DNA of 64,000 nt. It comes from JAYWGN01 sp043778255 (lineage in GTDB: Bacteria > Bacteroidota > Bacteroidia > Chitinophagales > Chitinophagaceae). Below, piece by piece: positions 17,188-25,062 of this stretch (positions within the stretch are counted from its first letter, which is position 1; each line of letters begins with the position of its first letter). The translations under genes were made by a program, and so were the position numbers. Where the stretch lies: contig JAYWGN010000022.1 in NCBI GenBank assembly GCA_043778255.1, positions 54,440-118,439 of the forward strand, in the 5' to 3' direction. The notes under the pieces are model-generated. The model made no database searches. It worked only from the letters and a program-made list of their open reading frames with translations, and was not told where the DNA came from.

Positions 17188-17601
17188 ATGAAATCCATTA
17201 TACTACTATTAATAATAAGTGTAACAGCTTGTAGCACTAAGGCTCAGCCAATACCCGAAGCAATATTGGGTGAATGGGTAACGGCTGGCAACAATGGAAA
17301 AGTTAATATATACAAACTAGGCAACAAATACTATGGCAAACTAAGCTGGACAACTACTAACTATAAAGACGCTAATAACCCTAACCCTACATTACGAACA
17401 CAAAATGTATTGGGCACTATACTGCTCAAAAACTTTGTATATAACGGCACTAACAAATGGCAAGATGGTACAATATATGACCCTAATAACGGCAAAACAT
17501 ACTCCTGCAACTTATATTTGAAAAATAAAAACACCTTAGAAATAAGAGGTTATGTAGGCATATCAATATTTGGCCGAACCGAAGTATGGACTAGATTGTA
17601 A
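17188..17601 (+). CDS. DUF2147-family secreted protein
   Basis: A 137-residue exported protein: signal segment with a lipobox-like VTAC (residues 12-15), then the DUF2147 pattern ILGEWVTAGNNGKVNIYK, KYYGKLSW, VLGTILLKNF, WQDGTIYDPNNGKTYSCNLYL and IRGYVGISIFGRTEVW. The domain forms a small beta barrel in the envelope; its molecular role is unknown. It stands alone between hairpins and separate promoters. Confidence 0.88.
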   Translation: MKSIILLLIISVTACSTKAQPIPEAILGEWVTAGNNGKVNIYKLGNKYYGKLSWTTTNYKDANNPNPTLRTQNVLGTILLKNFVYNGTNKWQDGTIYDPNNGKTYSCNLYLKNKNTLEIRGYVGISIFGRTEVWTRL

Positions 17602-17689
17602 GAATTTTGTACATCTTATTTCAATAAAGGAGTAAACATTAACGCTATGTCAATTTAATAATTTTTATGCTTTGCATCAAATTATTTTT

Positions 17690-17697
17690 TACTTTTG
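17690..17697 (+). promoter_or_regulatory. -7 element that rules out an upstream TTG start
   Basis: TACTTTTG matches TAnnTTTG. A possible TTG start at 17695 lies inside this element, so the gene should start at ATG 17707. A TTTG at 17671 may be the -33, with shorter than usual spacing. Confidence 0.5.
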
Positions 17698-17706
17698 CAT
17701 TTCATA

Positions 17707-17994
17707 ATGAAAAAAGTAATACTATTATTTACCCTAATTATACTAATGGCACAAATAGTGTCAAAGGCATTTTACGTAAGTAAAGCAACAATTGATTATT
17801 GTATTACCGAAACTAACGACGAATCAGGAGATTGTAAAAAGGCAGAAAAAGAACTTAATAAATTTGACGTAGATTTTAGTACCACCAATACTAATAAATT
17901 GGTAGTGGCCAATACGCTTAATTTTGTAATACTGCATTTGCACTCCTTACCTATACCAACTTATACAATAGAAGCTCCCCCACCCAATTGCTAA
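17707..17994 (+). CDS. Small exported protein, function unknown
   Basis: A 95-residue protein starting MKKVILLFTLIILMAQ, a signal-type hydrophobic segment, followed by a region with two Cys (YCITE, GDCKKAEKEL) and ending LPIPTYTIEAPPPNC. Not recognised. The Pro-rich C-terminal Cys is unusual. I chose ATG 17707 because the upstream TTG falls within the promoter element. It precedes the type I secretion-like operon by 95 nt but has its own promoter and a possible weak terminator, so a functional link is speculative. Confidence 0.65.
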   Translation: MKKVILLFTLIILMAQIVSKAFYVSKATIDYCITETNDESGDCKKAEKELNKFDVDFSTTNTNKLVVANTLNFVILHLHSLPIPTYTIEAPPPNC

Positions 17995-18008
17995 TGCAAT
18001 TATTAGCA
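17989..18008 (+). terminator. Weak hairpin after the small exported gene
   Basis: TGCTAAT-GCAATT-ATTAGCA forms a 7-bp AT-rich stem overlapping the stop codon and followed by TTTAAA. Confidence 0.3.
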
Positions 18009-18028
18009 TTTAAAGCTATACTATTAAG

Positions 18029-18036
18029 TAACTTTG
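18029..18036 (+). promoter_or_regulatory. -7 element of the ABC-HlyD-TolC operon
   Basis: TAACTTTG matches TAnnTTTG and is 53 nt before the ABC gene ATG at 18090. Confidence 0.5.
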
Positions 18037-18089
18037 TTTACTGGGTTTACATTCTTTTTCAAACTTTTTATTTTTTTAACTAACTTATT

Positions 18090-19745
18090 ATGGATAACAT
18101 TCCAAAGCAACCGTTTGCAAGGTTATGGGCATTATTAAAATCGCAAAAAACTGATATAACTTCCATTTATTTTTATGCAATACTAAGTGGTTTGGTGCAG
18201 CTAACCGTACCTATTGGTGTACAAGCTATTATTGGTTTTGTGCTTGGTGCAGCCATGGTTACATCAATATATGTCCTTATAATATTAGTAGTTATTGGTG
18301 TATTGTTGGTTGGTATATTTCAAATAAACCAAATGAAAATTATTGAAAAAATACAGCAATCTATATTTGTACATTATGCATTTTTATTTGCCGAGGTTAT
18401 ACCAAGGTTAGATTTAAAACAAGCCGATAATAATTATTTACCCGATGTAATCAATCGTTTTTTTGACACTTCAAATGTTCAAAAAGGCTTATCCAAATTA
18501 TTGTTAGATATACCAACTGCAAGTATTCAAATTATATTTGGATTACTATTATTAGCATTTTACCACCCTATATTTATTGCATTTGGTGCATTGTTAATTG
18601 TAATACTATGGCTTATACTAAAGCTTACTAGTAAAAACGGTTTGTTAACTAGCCTCAAAGAAAGTAGTTATAAATACCAATTAGTAGCTTGGTTAGAGGA
18701 TATGGCAAAGGTTGTAAAAACATTCAAATACAGCCAAGGCACAAACTTAAATTTACATAAAACTGATAAATATGCAATTGGTTATGTAGCATCACGTACG
18801 GCACATTTTAAAGTATTACTGTTTCAATACAAAACCTTGGTAGTATTTAAAGTAACTATAACTACCGCAATGTTAGTGGTTGGTACTTTTTTGTTACTTA
18901 ACCAACAACTTAATATTGGCGAATTTATAGCAGCCGAAATTGTAATATTAACTGTAATAAATGCCATTGAAAAATTAATAGGCAGCTTAGATAGTGTGTA
19001 TGATGTAATTACAGGCTTAGAAAAAATAGAATCGGTTACGGAAAAAGCAATTGAAAAAGAGGGTAATTTAATATTACAACCAAGTAATACTGGCATTGCT
19101 TTACATGTAATAGATTGTAGTTTTAGTTATGATGATACTACTACTGTGTTACATAATATAAATTTAAGTATTGCGGCAAAAAGCAAAGTGTGTATTGTAG
19201 GTTCAGAAAATAGTGGTAAAACAACCTTGCTTCGTATACTTACAGGCATATACAGTGGTTATACAGGTAATATACTAATTAATAATATACCATTGGGCAA
19301 TTACACCTTAACAAGTGTTAGAAACAATACTGGCATTTTACTCAACCGTCATAACGTATTTGGTGGTACAGTATGGGAAAATATAAGTATGGGTAAATCA
19401 AGTATAACTTACGACACAATTACGGAGCTTGCTGTATCACTAGGTATGGAAGATTTTATATCGGACTTACCCAATGGGTACGTAACCGAACTTAAGCCTA
19501 ATGGTGAGCAACTTTCAAGTACTTTAATTAAAAAAATTATATTGTTAAGAGCCTTAATACATAAACCAAGTTTACTCATACTTAAGGAGCCATGGTCGGG
19601 TTTGCAAAAAAACTTACAACTTAGCATACAAAATTATTTATTAACACTTACCCATACAACAGTAATTGTTGTTAGTAACGATGTTACCTTTCAACAGAGA
19701 TGTGATAGCATTATTGAAATGGAAAATGGAAAAATAAAAGTGTAG
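18090..19745 (+). CDS. Type I secretion-type ABC transporter with degenerate ATPase motifs
   Basis: A 551-residue half-transporter: membrane domain (residues about 20-310, six hydrophobic helices) fused to a nucleotide-binding domain (about 335-551). Walker A GSENSGKT (371-378) is intact and the catalytic Glu500 is present, but other sites depart from consensus: the Q-loop Gln is Asn (ILLN), the LSGGQ signature reads LSSTL (475-479), the Walker B Asp is Lys (LLILKE) and the H-loop His is Asn (VVSND). No peptidase C39 domain precedes it. The operon (HlyD then TolC) points to export across both membranes. Whether it hydrolyses ATP normally is doubtful from the sequence. Confidence 0.85.
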   Translation: MDNIPKQPFARLWALLKSQKTDITSIYFYAILSGLVQLTVPIGVQAIIGFVLGAAMVTSIYVLIILVVIGVLLVGIFQINQMKIIEKIQQSIFVHYAFLFAEVIPRLDLKQADNNYLPDVINRFFDTSNVQKGLSKLLLDIPTASIQIIFGLLLLAFYHPIFIAFGALLIVILWLILKLTSKNGLLTSLKESSYKYQLVAWLEDMAKVVKTFKYSQGTNLNLHKTDKYAIGYVASRTAHFKVLLFQYKTLVVFKVTITTAMLVVGTFLLLNQQLNIGEFIAAEIVILTVINAIEKLIGSLDSVYDVITGLEKIESVTEKAIEKEGNLILQPSNTGIALHVIDCSFSYDDTTTVLHNINLSIAAKSKVCIVGSENSGKTTLLRILTGIYSGYTGNILINNIPLGNYTLTSVRNNTGILLNRHNVFGGTVWENISMGKSSITYDTITELAVSLGMEDFISDLPNGYVTELKPNGEQLSSTLIKKIILLRALIHKPSLLILKEPWSGLQKNLQLSIQNYLLTLTHTTVIVVSNDVTFQQRCDSIIEMENGKIKV

Positions 19746-19779
19746 AACTTGCATTTTGAAGTATTAAAAAAATAAAAAA

Positions 19780-21102
19780 ATGAACCTCACAAATAATAAA
19801 TTAGAGTTTACTGCTTTCAGCAAAATATACCGCTACAACCTAACTAGTAAAGTTAAGTATTGGTTTTGTGGTATTATGATAATGCTAGTGCTATTTATGC
19901 TGCTACCATGGACACAAAACATAAAATCAAAAGGCATTATAACCACCCTAAAGCAAGAACAACGACCACAGGATATAAACTCACCTATACCAGGCAAAAT
20001 ATTGAAATGGTGGGTAAAAGAAGGTGATTATGTAAAAAAAGGTGATACCATAATGCAGCTAACCGAAATAAAAGAAGAGTACCTTGACCCTAACCTAATA
20101 AGCCGTACACAACAGCAAGTACAAGCCAAACAAAGTACCCTACAAAACTATGAAAGCAAGATAAGTACTGCCGACAACCAAATAACTGCACTTAATAGTG
20201 CTAAGCAATTAAAGCAGCAACAGCTGCAAAATAAATTGTCGCAATTACAAAATAAACTAAACGGTAATAGAGCCGAGTTAACGGCATTTACCAATGATTA
20301 TACTAATGCTAAAGATCAATTTGAACGTAACCAAAAAATGTTCAACGAAGGGCTTATATCACTAACGGTATTGCAGCAACGTAATGTTAGTTTTCAAAAT
20401 GCATTAGCCAAAAAAACAAAAGCCGAAAACGATGTAGCACAAACACTGCAAGAGCTTACCATAACAGGTATTGAGCAAAATAGTGTGGAGCAGGAATATA
20501 CCGAAAAAATAGCTAAGGCACAAGGCGAACAGTTTCAAAGTATGAGCCAAGTAGCAGCTGGCCAAGGTGATATAGCAAAGCTACAAAACCAAGTAACGAA
20601 CTATACTATACGTAATGGAATGTACTATATACTAGCCCCACAAAATGGGCAAATAGTACAAGCCAAAAAAGCAGGTATTGGCGAAATACTGAAGGATGGT
20701 GAACGTATAACTGTAATAGTACCCGACCATGTGGACTATGCCGTTGAAATGTTTGTACGCCCTATTGATTTGCCACTAGTAGCTATTGGACAAAAAGTTA
20801 GATTTACATTTGATGGGTTTCCTGCAATTGTATTTAGCGGTTGGCCTACTAGTAGCTATGGCACATTTGGTGGTAGCATAGTGGCTGTTGAAAATGTAAT
20901 TAACACCAACGGCTTATTTAGAGTATTAGTAGCAGAAGATACAGGAACAAGAGCTTGGCCAAAACAATTAAAAATAGGTAGTGGTGCACAAGGTATTGCA
21001 TTGCTTAAAGATGTGCCAATATGGTACGAAATGTGGCGAAATATAAATGGATTTCCACCAGACTTTTATGACACAAAAAAAACTACACCTGAAAAAAAAT
21101 AA
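19780..21102 (+). CDS. HlyD-family membrane fusion protein
   Basis: A 440-residue periplasmic adaptor. One membrane helix (about 28-44, ending LLPW), a lipoyl-like beta region (INSPIPGKILKWWVKEGDYVKKGD, split around the hairpin), a long Gln-rich coiled coil (about 105-275) and a return beta-barrel domain (ILAPQNGQIVQAKKAGIGE onward). It would link the inner-membrane ABC protein to the TolC channel. It begins 34 nt after the ABC gene and ends 9 nt before tolC. Confidence 0.9.
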   Translation: MNLTNNKLEFTAFSKIYRYNLTSKVKYWFCGIMIMLVLFMLLPWTQNIKSKGIITTLKQEQRPQDINSPIPGKILKWWVKEGDYVKKGDTIMQLTEIKEEYLDPNLISRTQQQVQAKQSTLQNYESKISTADNQITALNSAKQLKQQQLQNKLSQLQNKLNGNRAELTAFTNDYTNAKDQFERNQKMFNEGLISLTVLQQRNVSFQNALAKKTKAENDVAQTLQELTITGIEQNSVEQEYTEKIAKAQGEQFQSMSQVAAGQGDIAKLQNQVTNYTIRNGMYYILAPQNGQIVQAKKAGIGEILKDGERITVIVPDHVDYAVEMFVRPIDLPLVAIGQKVRFTFDGFPAIVFSGWPTSSYGTFGGSIVAVENVINTNGLFRVLVAEDTGTRAWPKQLKIGSGAQGIALLKDVPIWYEMWRNINGFPPDFYDTKKTTPEKK

Positions 21103-21111
21103 CGAATAAAA

Positions 21112-22551
21112 ATGAAGCTATTCCCTTATAGACATTATTTTTTTACAAAAAAAAATGTATTACTATTATTTATATTAAGTTGCCATATTGCAATATTAGC
21201 ACAGGATACTACTAACACTTTGCAACTTGAACAACTATTGCAAATTGTAAAAAAATACCATCCTGTAGCAAGTCAAGCCACTATAAATGTAAACCAAACA
21301 ATAAATAATATTACCATTGCCAAGGGTGCATTTGACCCTGTGTTGCAAAGTAATATAGCCAACAAAACATTTGATGGTACCAATTACTATAACACTGCTA
21401 CAGCACAAATACAAATACCTACTTGGTATGGTATAGATGTACAAGCTGGTATTGAAAGCCTTGCTGGCAGTAGATTAGACCCAATAGATACCAAAGGCAA
21501 TACTAGCTTTGTAGGCGTAACTGTACCACTACTTAAAACTTGGGTAATTGACAAACGAAGAGCCTACATACAACAAGCCAAAATATATAATACTATGGCT
21601 AGAGCCGAACAACGTGCTGTACTTAACGACCTTACAATTGATGCTATTACTGCATACCTGCAATGGGTACAGGCATACCAAACCTATTTAATTATAAAAA
21701 ATACCGTAGCTATTAACCAACAACGTGTAGCGTTAGTTACCAAAGCATATAACTTTGGCGAAAGACCAGCAATAGATACCGTAGAGGCTATAACTCAATT
21801 ACAAAGTTACCAATACTTACAAAACGAATATTGGTTAGCTTACCAAAATGCAGGCTTACAATTAAGTGCCTATATGTGGACGGCAAATAACCAACCCTAT
21901 ACCCTACCTAATAATGTAATACCACAACCCAATTGGGAAAAACAAACTGCCCCAAACTTACTTAATATAGTACTTGACGATTTGTTACAACAAGCCGAAA
22001 AAAACCACCCCGAATTAGCCATATATAATTATAAATTAGATGCACTCACCATTGATAAAAGAATTAAATACCAAGATATATTGCCCAAGCTTGACGTTAC
22101 CTACAACCAATTAGGAAAGGGCTACAACCTAGTAAAAACCACCACTACCCCACTACTTGCCAATAATTATAAGTATGGTATTAAGTTTGAAATACCCTTG
22201 CTACTACGTAGAGGAACAGGAGAATACCAAAATGCAAAACTAAAAATAGCAGCAACACAATTGCAACAAGTTGAAAAAAAATTAGCCATTCAGCTTAAAG
22301 TAAAAAGCTATTACAATGAGTATATTACCACTACTAACCAAATAGCGTTGCAAACCAATACTTACAATAACTACTTACGTTTAGTAAAGGCAGAAGAAAC
22401 AAGATTTTTAAATGGCGAAAGTTCCCTATTTTTAATTAATAGTAGAGAGAACAAAGCCTTAGAATCGCAACAAAAATTAATTGAACTTAAAGTAAAGTAT
22501 TACAAATCAATTTATACTTTGCAATGGAGTGCAGGTTTGTTGGGCAATTAA
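21112..22551 (+). CDS. TolC-family outer membrane efflux protein
   Basis: A 479-residue outer-membrane channel component with a signal segment (ending near ILAQD) and the repeated long helical hairpins of the outer membrane efflux protein family, for example LNDLTIDAITAYLQWVQAYQ and the region KLAIQLKVKSYYNEYITTT. The conserved SLFLINSRENKALESQQKL is near the C-terminus. Last gene of the ABC-HlyD-TolC operon; it forms the exit duct. Confidence 0.88.
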   Translation: MKLFPYRHYFFTKKNVLLLFILSCHIAILAQDTTNTLQLEQLLQIVKKYHPVASQATINVNQTINNITIAKGAFDPVLQSNIANKTFDGTNYYNTATAQIQIPTWYGIDVQAGIESLAGSRLDPIDTKGNTSFVGVTVPLLKTWVIDKRRAYIQQAKIYNTMARAEQRAVLNDLTIDAITAYLQWVQAYQTYLIIKNTVAINQQRVALVTKAYNFGERPAIDTVEAITQLQSYQYLQNEYWLAYQNAGLQLSAYMWTANNQPYTLPNNVIPQPNWEKQTAPNLLNIVLDDLLQQAEKNHPELAIYNYKLDALTIDKRIKYQDILPKLDVTYNQLGKGYNLVKTTTTPLLANNYKYGIKFEIPLLLRRGTGEYQNAKLKIAATQLQQVEKKLAIQLKVKSYYNEYITTTNQIALQTNTYNNYLRLVKAEETRFLNGESSLFLINSRENKALESQQKLIELKVKYYKSIYTLQWSAGLLGN

Positions 22552-22591
22552 TTTTTTTTATACACACAAAAAAAAAGAACAAAAACAACTG

Positions 22592-23554
22592 ATGAATTTT
22601 CAAATCTTACTGTCCAACCTTACTAACCCTACTTTATTATTTTTTGTATTAGGCATAGTAGCCACAGTAGTAAAAAGCGATTTGGAAATACCTAGCTCAT
22701 CTAGCAAATTTATATCGCTGTATTTATTGTTTGCCATTGGCTTTAAAGGTGGGCAGGAGCTGGCTCACAGTGCCTTTACTACCGAAATTGCCGTATCAAT
22801 TTTATTTGGATTGGTAGTTGCCGCTGTTATTCCGCTCTACACTTTTTTTATACTAAAGCAAAAAGTTAGTATTAGTAATGCGGGTGCTATAGCAGCTACT
22901 TACGGTTCGGTAAGTGCAGTTACATTTGTATCGGCAGTATCATTTTTAGAAATTCAGCATATTAACTTTGGTGGACACATGGTAGCCGTTATGGCATTTA
23001 TGGAATCACCAGCTATTATAGTTGGCGTTATACTAATGAAACAGTATGATAAGGAAATGGCAAGTAAAGAAAGTATGCAATCAATAATTAAACATTCCTT
23101 TACCAACGGTAGTGTACTGCTTATATTGGGCAGTTTAGTAATTGGCATATTTGCCGATACCAAGCAAGCAGAGGGCATCAAACCCTTTACAACCGATATA
23201 TTTAAGGGCTTCCTTGCTTTGTTTTTGTTAGAGATGGGAATGGTTACTAGCAAACGGTTTGCAGCATTTAGGCAGTATGGTTTATTCCTAAGTTTGTTTG
23301 CAATTATAGTACCTATTATTAATGGCTGCATAGTAGCAGTACTCAGTACATTGGTTACACATGATGTAGGTAACAGGTTTATATTTGCTATACTAGCTGC
23401 AAGTGCATCGTATATTGCTGTACCAGCAGCTATGAAATTGGCTGCACCCAAAGCCGACCCTGGCTTGTTTATACCAATGGCATTGGGGGTTACATTTCCA
23501 TTTAATATTACGGTAGGTATGCCTTTATATTTTGCTATTATACAGGCTGTGTAA
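22592..23554 (+). CDS. SbtA-type sodium-dependent bicarbonate permease
   Basis: A 320-residue inner-membrane protein of the SbtA/DUF897 family with about ten helices. Recognisable are LSNLTNPTLLFFVLGIVA, SSKFISLYLLFAIGFKGG and AATYGSVSAVTFVSA. The family imports bicarbonate with sodium. I take ATG 22592: an in-frame ATG at 22529 would lie within tolC and add 21 non-conserved residues. It is convergent with the beta-lactamase-fold gene. Whether it serves anaplerotic carboxylation here is inference. Confidence 0.87.
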   Translation: MNFQILLSNLTNPTLLFFVLGIVATVVKSDLEIPSSSSKFISLYLLFAIGFKGGQELAHSAFTTEIAVSILFGLVVAAVIPLYTFFILKQKVSISNAGAIAATYGSVSAVTFVSAVSFLEIQHINFGGHMVAVMAFMESPAIIVGVILMKQYDKEMASKESMQSIIKHSFTNGSVLLILGSLVIGIFADTKQAEGIKPFTTDIFKGFLALFLLEMGMVTSKRFAAFRQYGLFLSLFAIIVPIINGCIVAVLSTLVTHDVGNRFIFAILAASASYIAVPAAMKLAAPKADPGLFIPMALGVTFPFNITVGMPLYFAIIQAV

Positions 23555-23582
23555 TTGGGTGTGTTGTTTTACACAAAAATAA

Positions 23583-24947
23583 TTACTCCCCACCATACAC
23601 CAATTTATACCCATCTAAGTTGGGTTTATTTTTTCGTACCCTAGTTTTTTCATAGTTGTACAATACCTCCCCCACACTTTTAAAAAACGGTAAGGCCACC
23701 GACTCCATTTCATACACATCGTCGTTAAATATGCCATCCTTGTTAGCATATATTGTAGCACTTATCAAGTACTCAATATTTGCATCGGTATCTATTATAT
23801 AAGCTGCATCGGTAAAGTAGCCATAGGCATCGCCTACTTTATTAAATATCCTAATATTGTTTGGTATAGTGGTTTTGGGGTTACTACCATACAACAAAAA
23901 TTTGCAGTACGTATCATAATATTCAGGTGCTAAGTAACTCGGGTAAGTAGTTTCACGGGGCAGCTGGCTCATATATTGCTGTATAAAGTTACGGTCAGTT
24001 TCCGTTATATCAAAGGTGGTTTTATGGGCTACATTACCAAATATTATATGGCTCACTACATCGTTTAAGTCCTGCAAATTCATCCTATTTTTTCCACTAA
24101 AGTCAAATTGCTCCTTCACCAATTTTCCGCTTTGCATATAGCCAATACCTCTTTTATCGTTACGTTTGCTATACTTTCTTTTATTGTATTGGGCAGGTTG
24201 TTCATACACTAATTTACCATTGGTATCCATAAATTTTATGGGGTTAGTTTGCCTATTTTCATCTGCCGTAAGGCTAACAGAAAGCCTATGCAATATCTCA
24301 GTGTTTTTAAATCCCAACCTTTGCAAATTGCTATTAATATACTCCTGTCCCAAAAATTCGTACAGTCTATTATAAGCATCGTTATCGCTTACCAAAAATA
24401 TTTTTTTAATATAATTAGCAATAGTTGGTTTACCATCGGCCGAGTTAGGGTCGTTGTACACAGCCGTTTGTAGAGCAGTAGCTGTTTCGGTTACCATAGT
24501 AGTTTCTTTAGTTATGGCAATCCCCTTTGCATTCAACTCTTTTATTTTTTGCAAGGCCAGCACAGCTATGGGCATTTTAACCATACTTGCTGGGTAGTAA
24601 TAAAAGTTGGGGTCATTGTTTACATAATGTGGGGTAAACTTAGGTACATTATTTTCGTCACGGTCTATTTGGGTATATATTATTTGTGTTTGGTACTCTT
24701 TTTTATTAGGTAAAATGTTTTTGAGGGTATTATCATTTTGCAATAAGTTATAAAGCCAAGCATCAGTTAAGCCATTAGGCTCAGGCTTTGCAATAAGTGT
24801 AGGCATAATAGTAGTAGTAGTAGTGGTAGTTGCGGTACTGTTGGTTATAGCTGTACTAGCAAGTTTTCGGCTATTGCCACATTGGTAGTAAGTGCTGCCT
24901 ATAAGGCAAAATGCAGTAGCCAATTTTATTTTTTGTAAAAAAATCAT
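23583..24947 (-). CDS. Class A beta-lactamase-fold serine hydrolase lipoprotein
   Basis: A 454-residue envelope protein. The N-terminus has a hydrophobic segment and a Cys at about residue 23 (YYQCGN), compatible with a lipoprotein, then a Thr-rich linker encoded by an ACT-type microsatellite. The beta-lactamase fold follows: nucleophile S121-M-V-K124, SDN at 187-189 and a KVG in the place of KTG (FNKVGDAYG). Length and the long insertions suggest a family member of unknown substrate rather than a resistance enzyme. The ATG is 5 nt from a minus-strand TAATTTTG, so the mRNA may be leaderless. Confidence 0.8.
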   Translation of the reverse strand: MIFLQKIKLATAFCLIGSTYYQCGNSRKLASTAITNSTATTTTTTTIMPTLIAKPEPNGLTDAWLYNLLQNDNTLKNILPNKKEYQTQIIYTQIDRDENNVPKFTPHYVNNDPNFYYYPASMVKMPIAVLALQKIKELNAKGIAITKETTMVTETATALQTAVYNDPNSADGKPTIANYIKKIFLVSDNDAYNRLYEFLGQEYINSNLQRLGFKNTEILHRLSVSLTADENRQTNPIKFMDTNGKLVYEQPAQYNKRKYSKRNDKRGIGYMQSGKLVKEQFDFSGKNRMNLQDLNDVVSHIIFGNVAHKTTFDITETDRNFIQQYMSQLPRETTYPSYLAPEYYDTYCKFLLYGSNPKTTIPNNIRIFNKVGDAYGYFTDAAYIIDTDANIEYLISATIYANKDGIFNDDVYEMESVALPFFKSVGEVLYNYEKTRVRKNKPNLDGYKLVYGGE

Positions 24948-24952
24948 AGCTT

Positions 24953-24960
24953 CAAAATTA
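24953..24960 (-). promoter_or_regulatory. -7 element of the serine-hydrolase gene
   Basis: Minus strand TAATTTTG matches TAnnTTTG, only 5 nt upstream of the ATG at 24947. Confidence 0.45.
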
Positions 24961-25020
24961 CATTTTTTGAGTACAAAATACAGTACTTTTTTCAGGCATT
25001 TTAATATGGGCGTAATCCCT

Positions 25021-25028
25021 TATCTTTG
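25021..25028 (+). promoter_or_regulatory. -7 element of secDF
   Basis: TATCTTTG followed by CA, 34 nt before the secDF ATG. No clear -33 TTG is visible. Confidence 0.5.
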
Positions 25029-25062
25029 CACACATTTTTAAATAGACTCAAAACTCAAATTT

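Noticed and set aside
23560..23575. Terminator between the SbtA and serine-hydrolase genes
   Set aside because: TGTGT/ACACA forms only a 5-bp stem with no T run on either strand.
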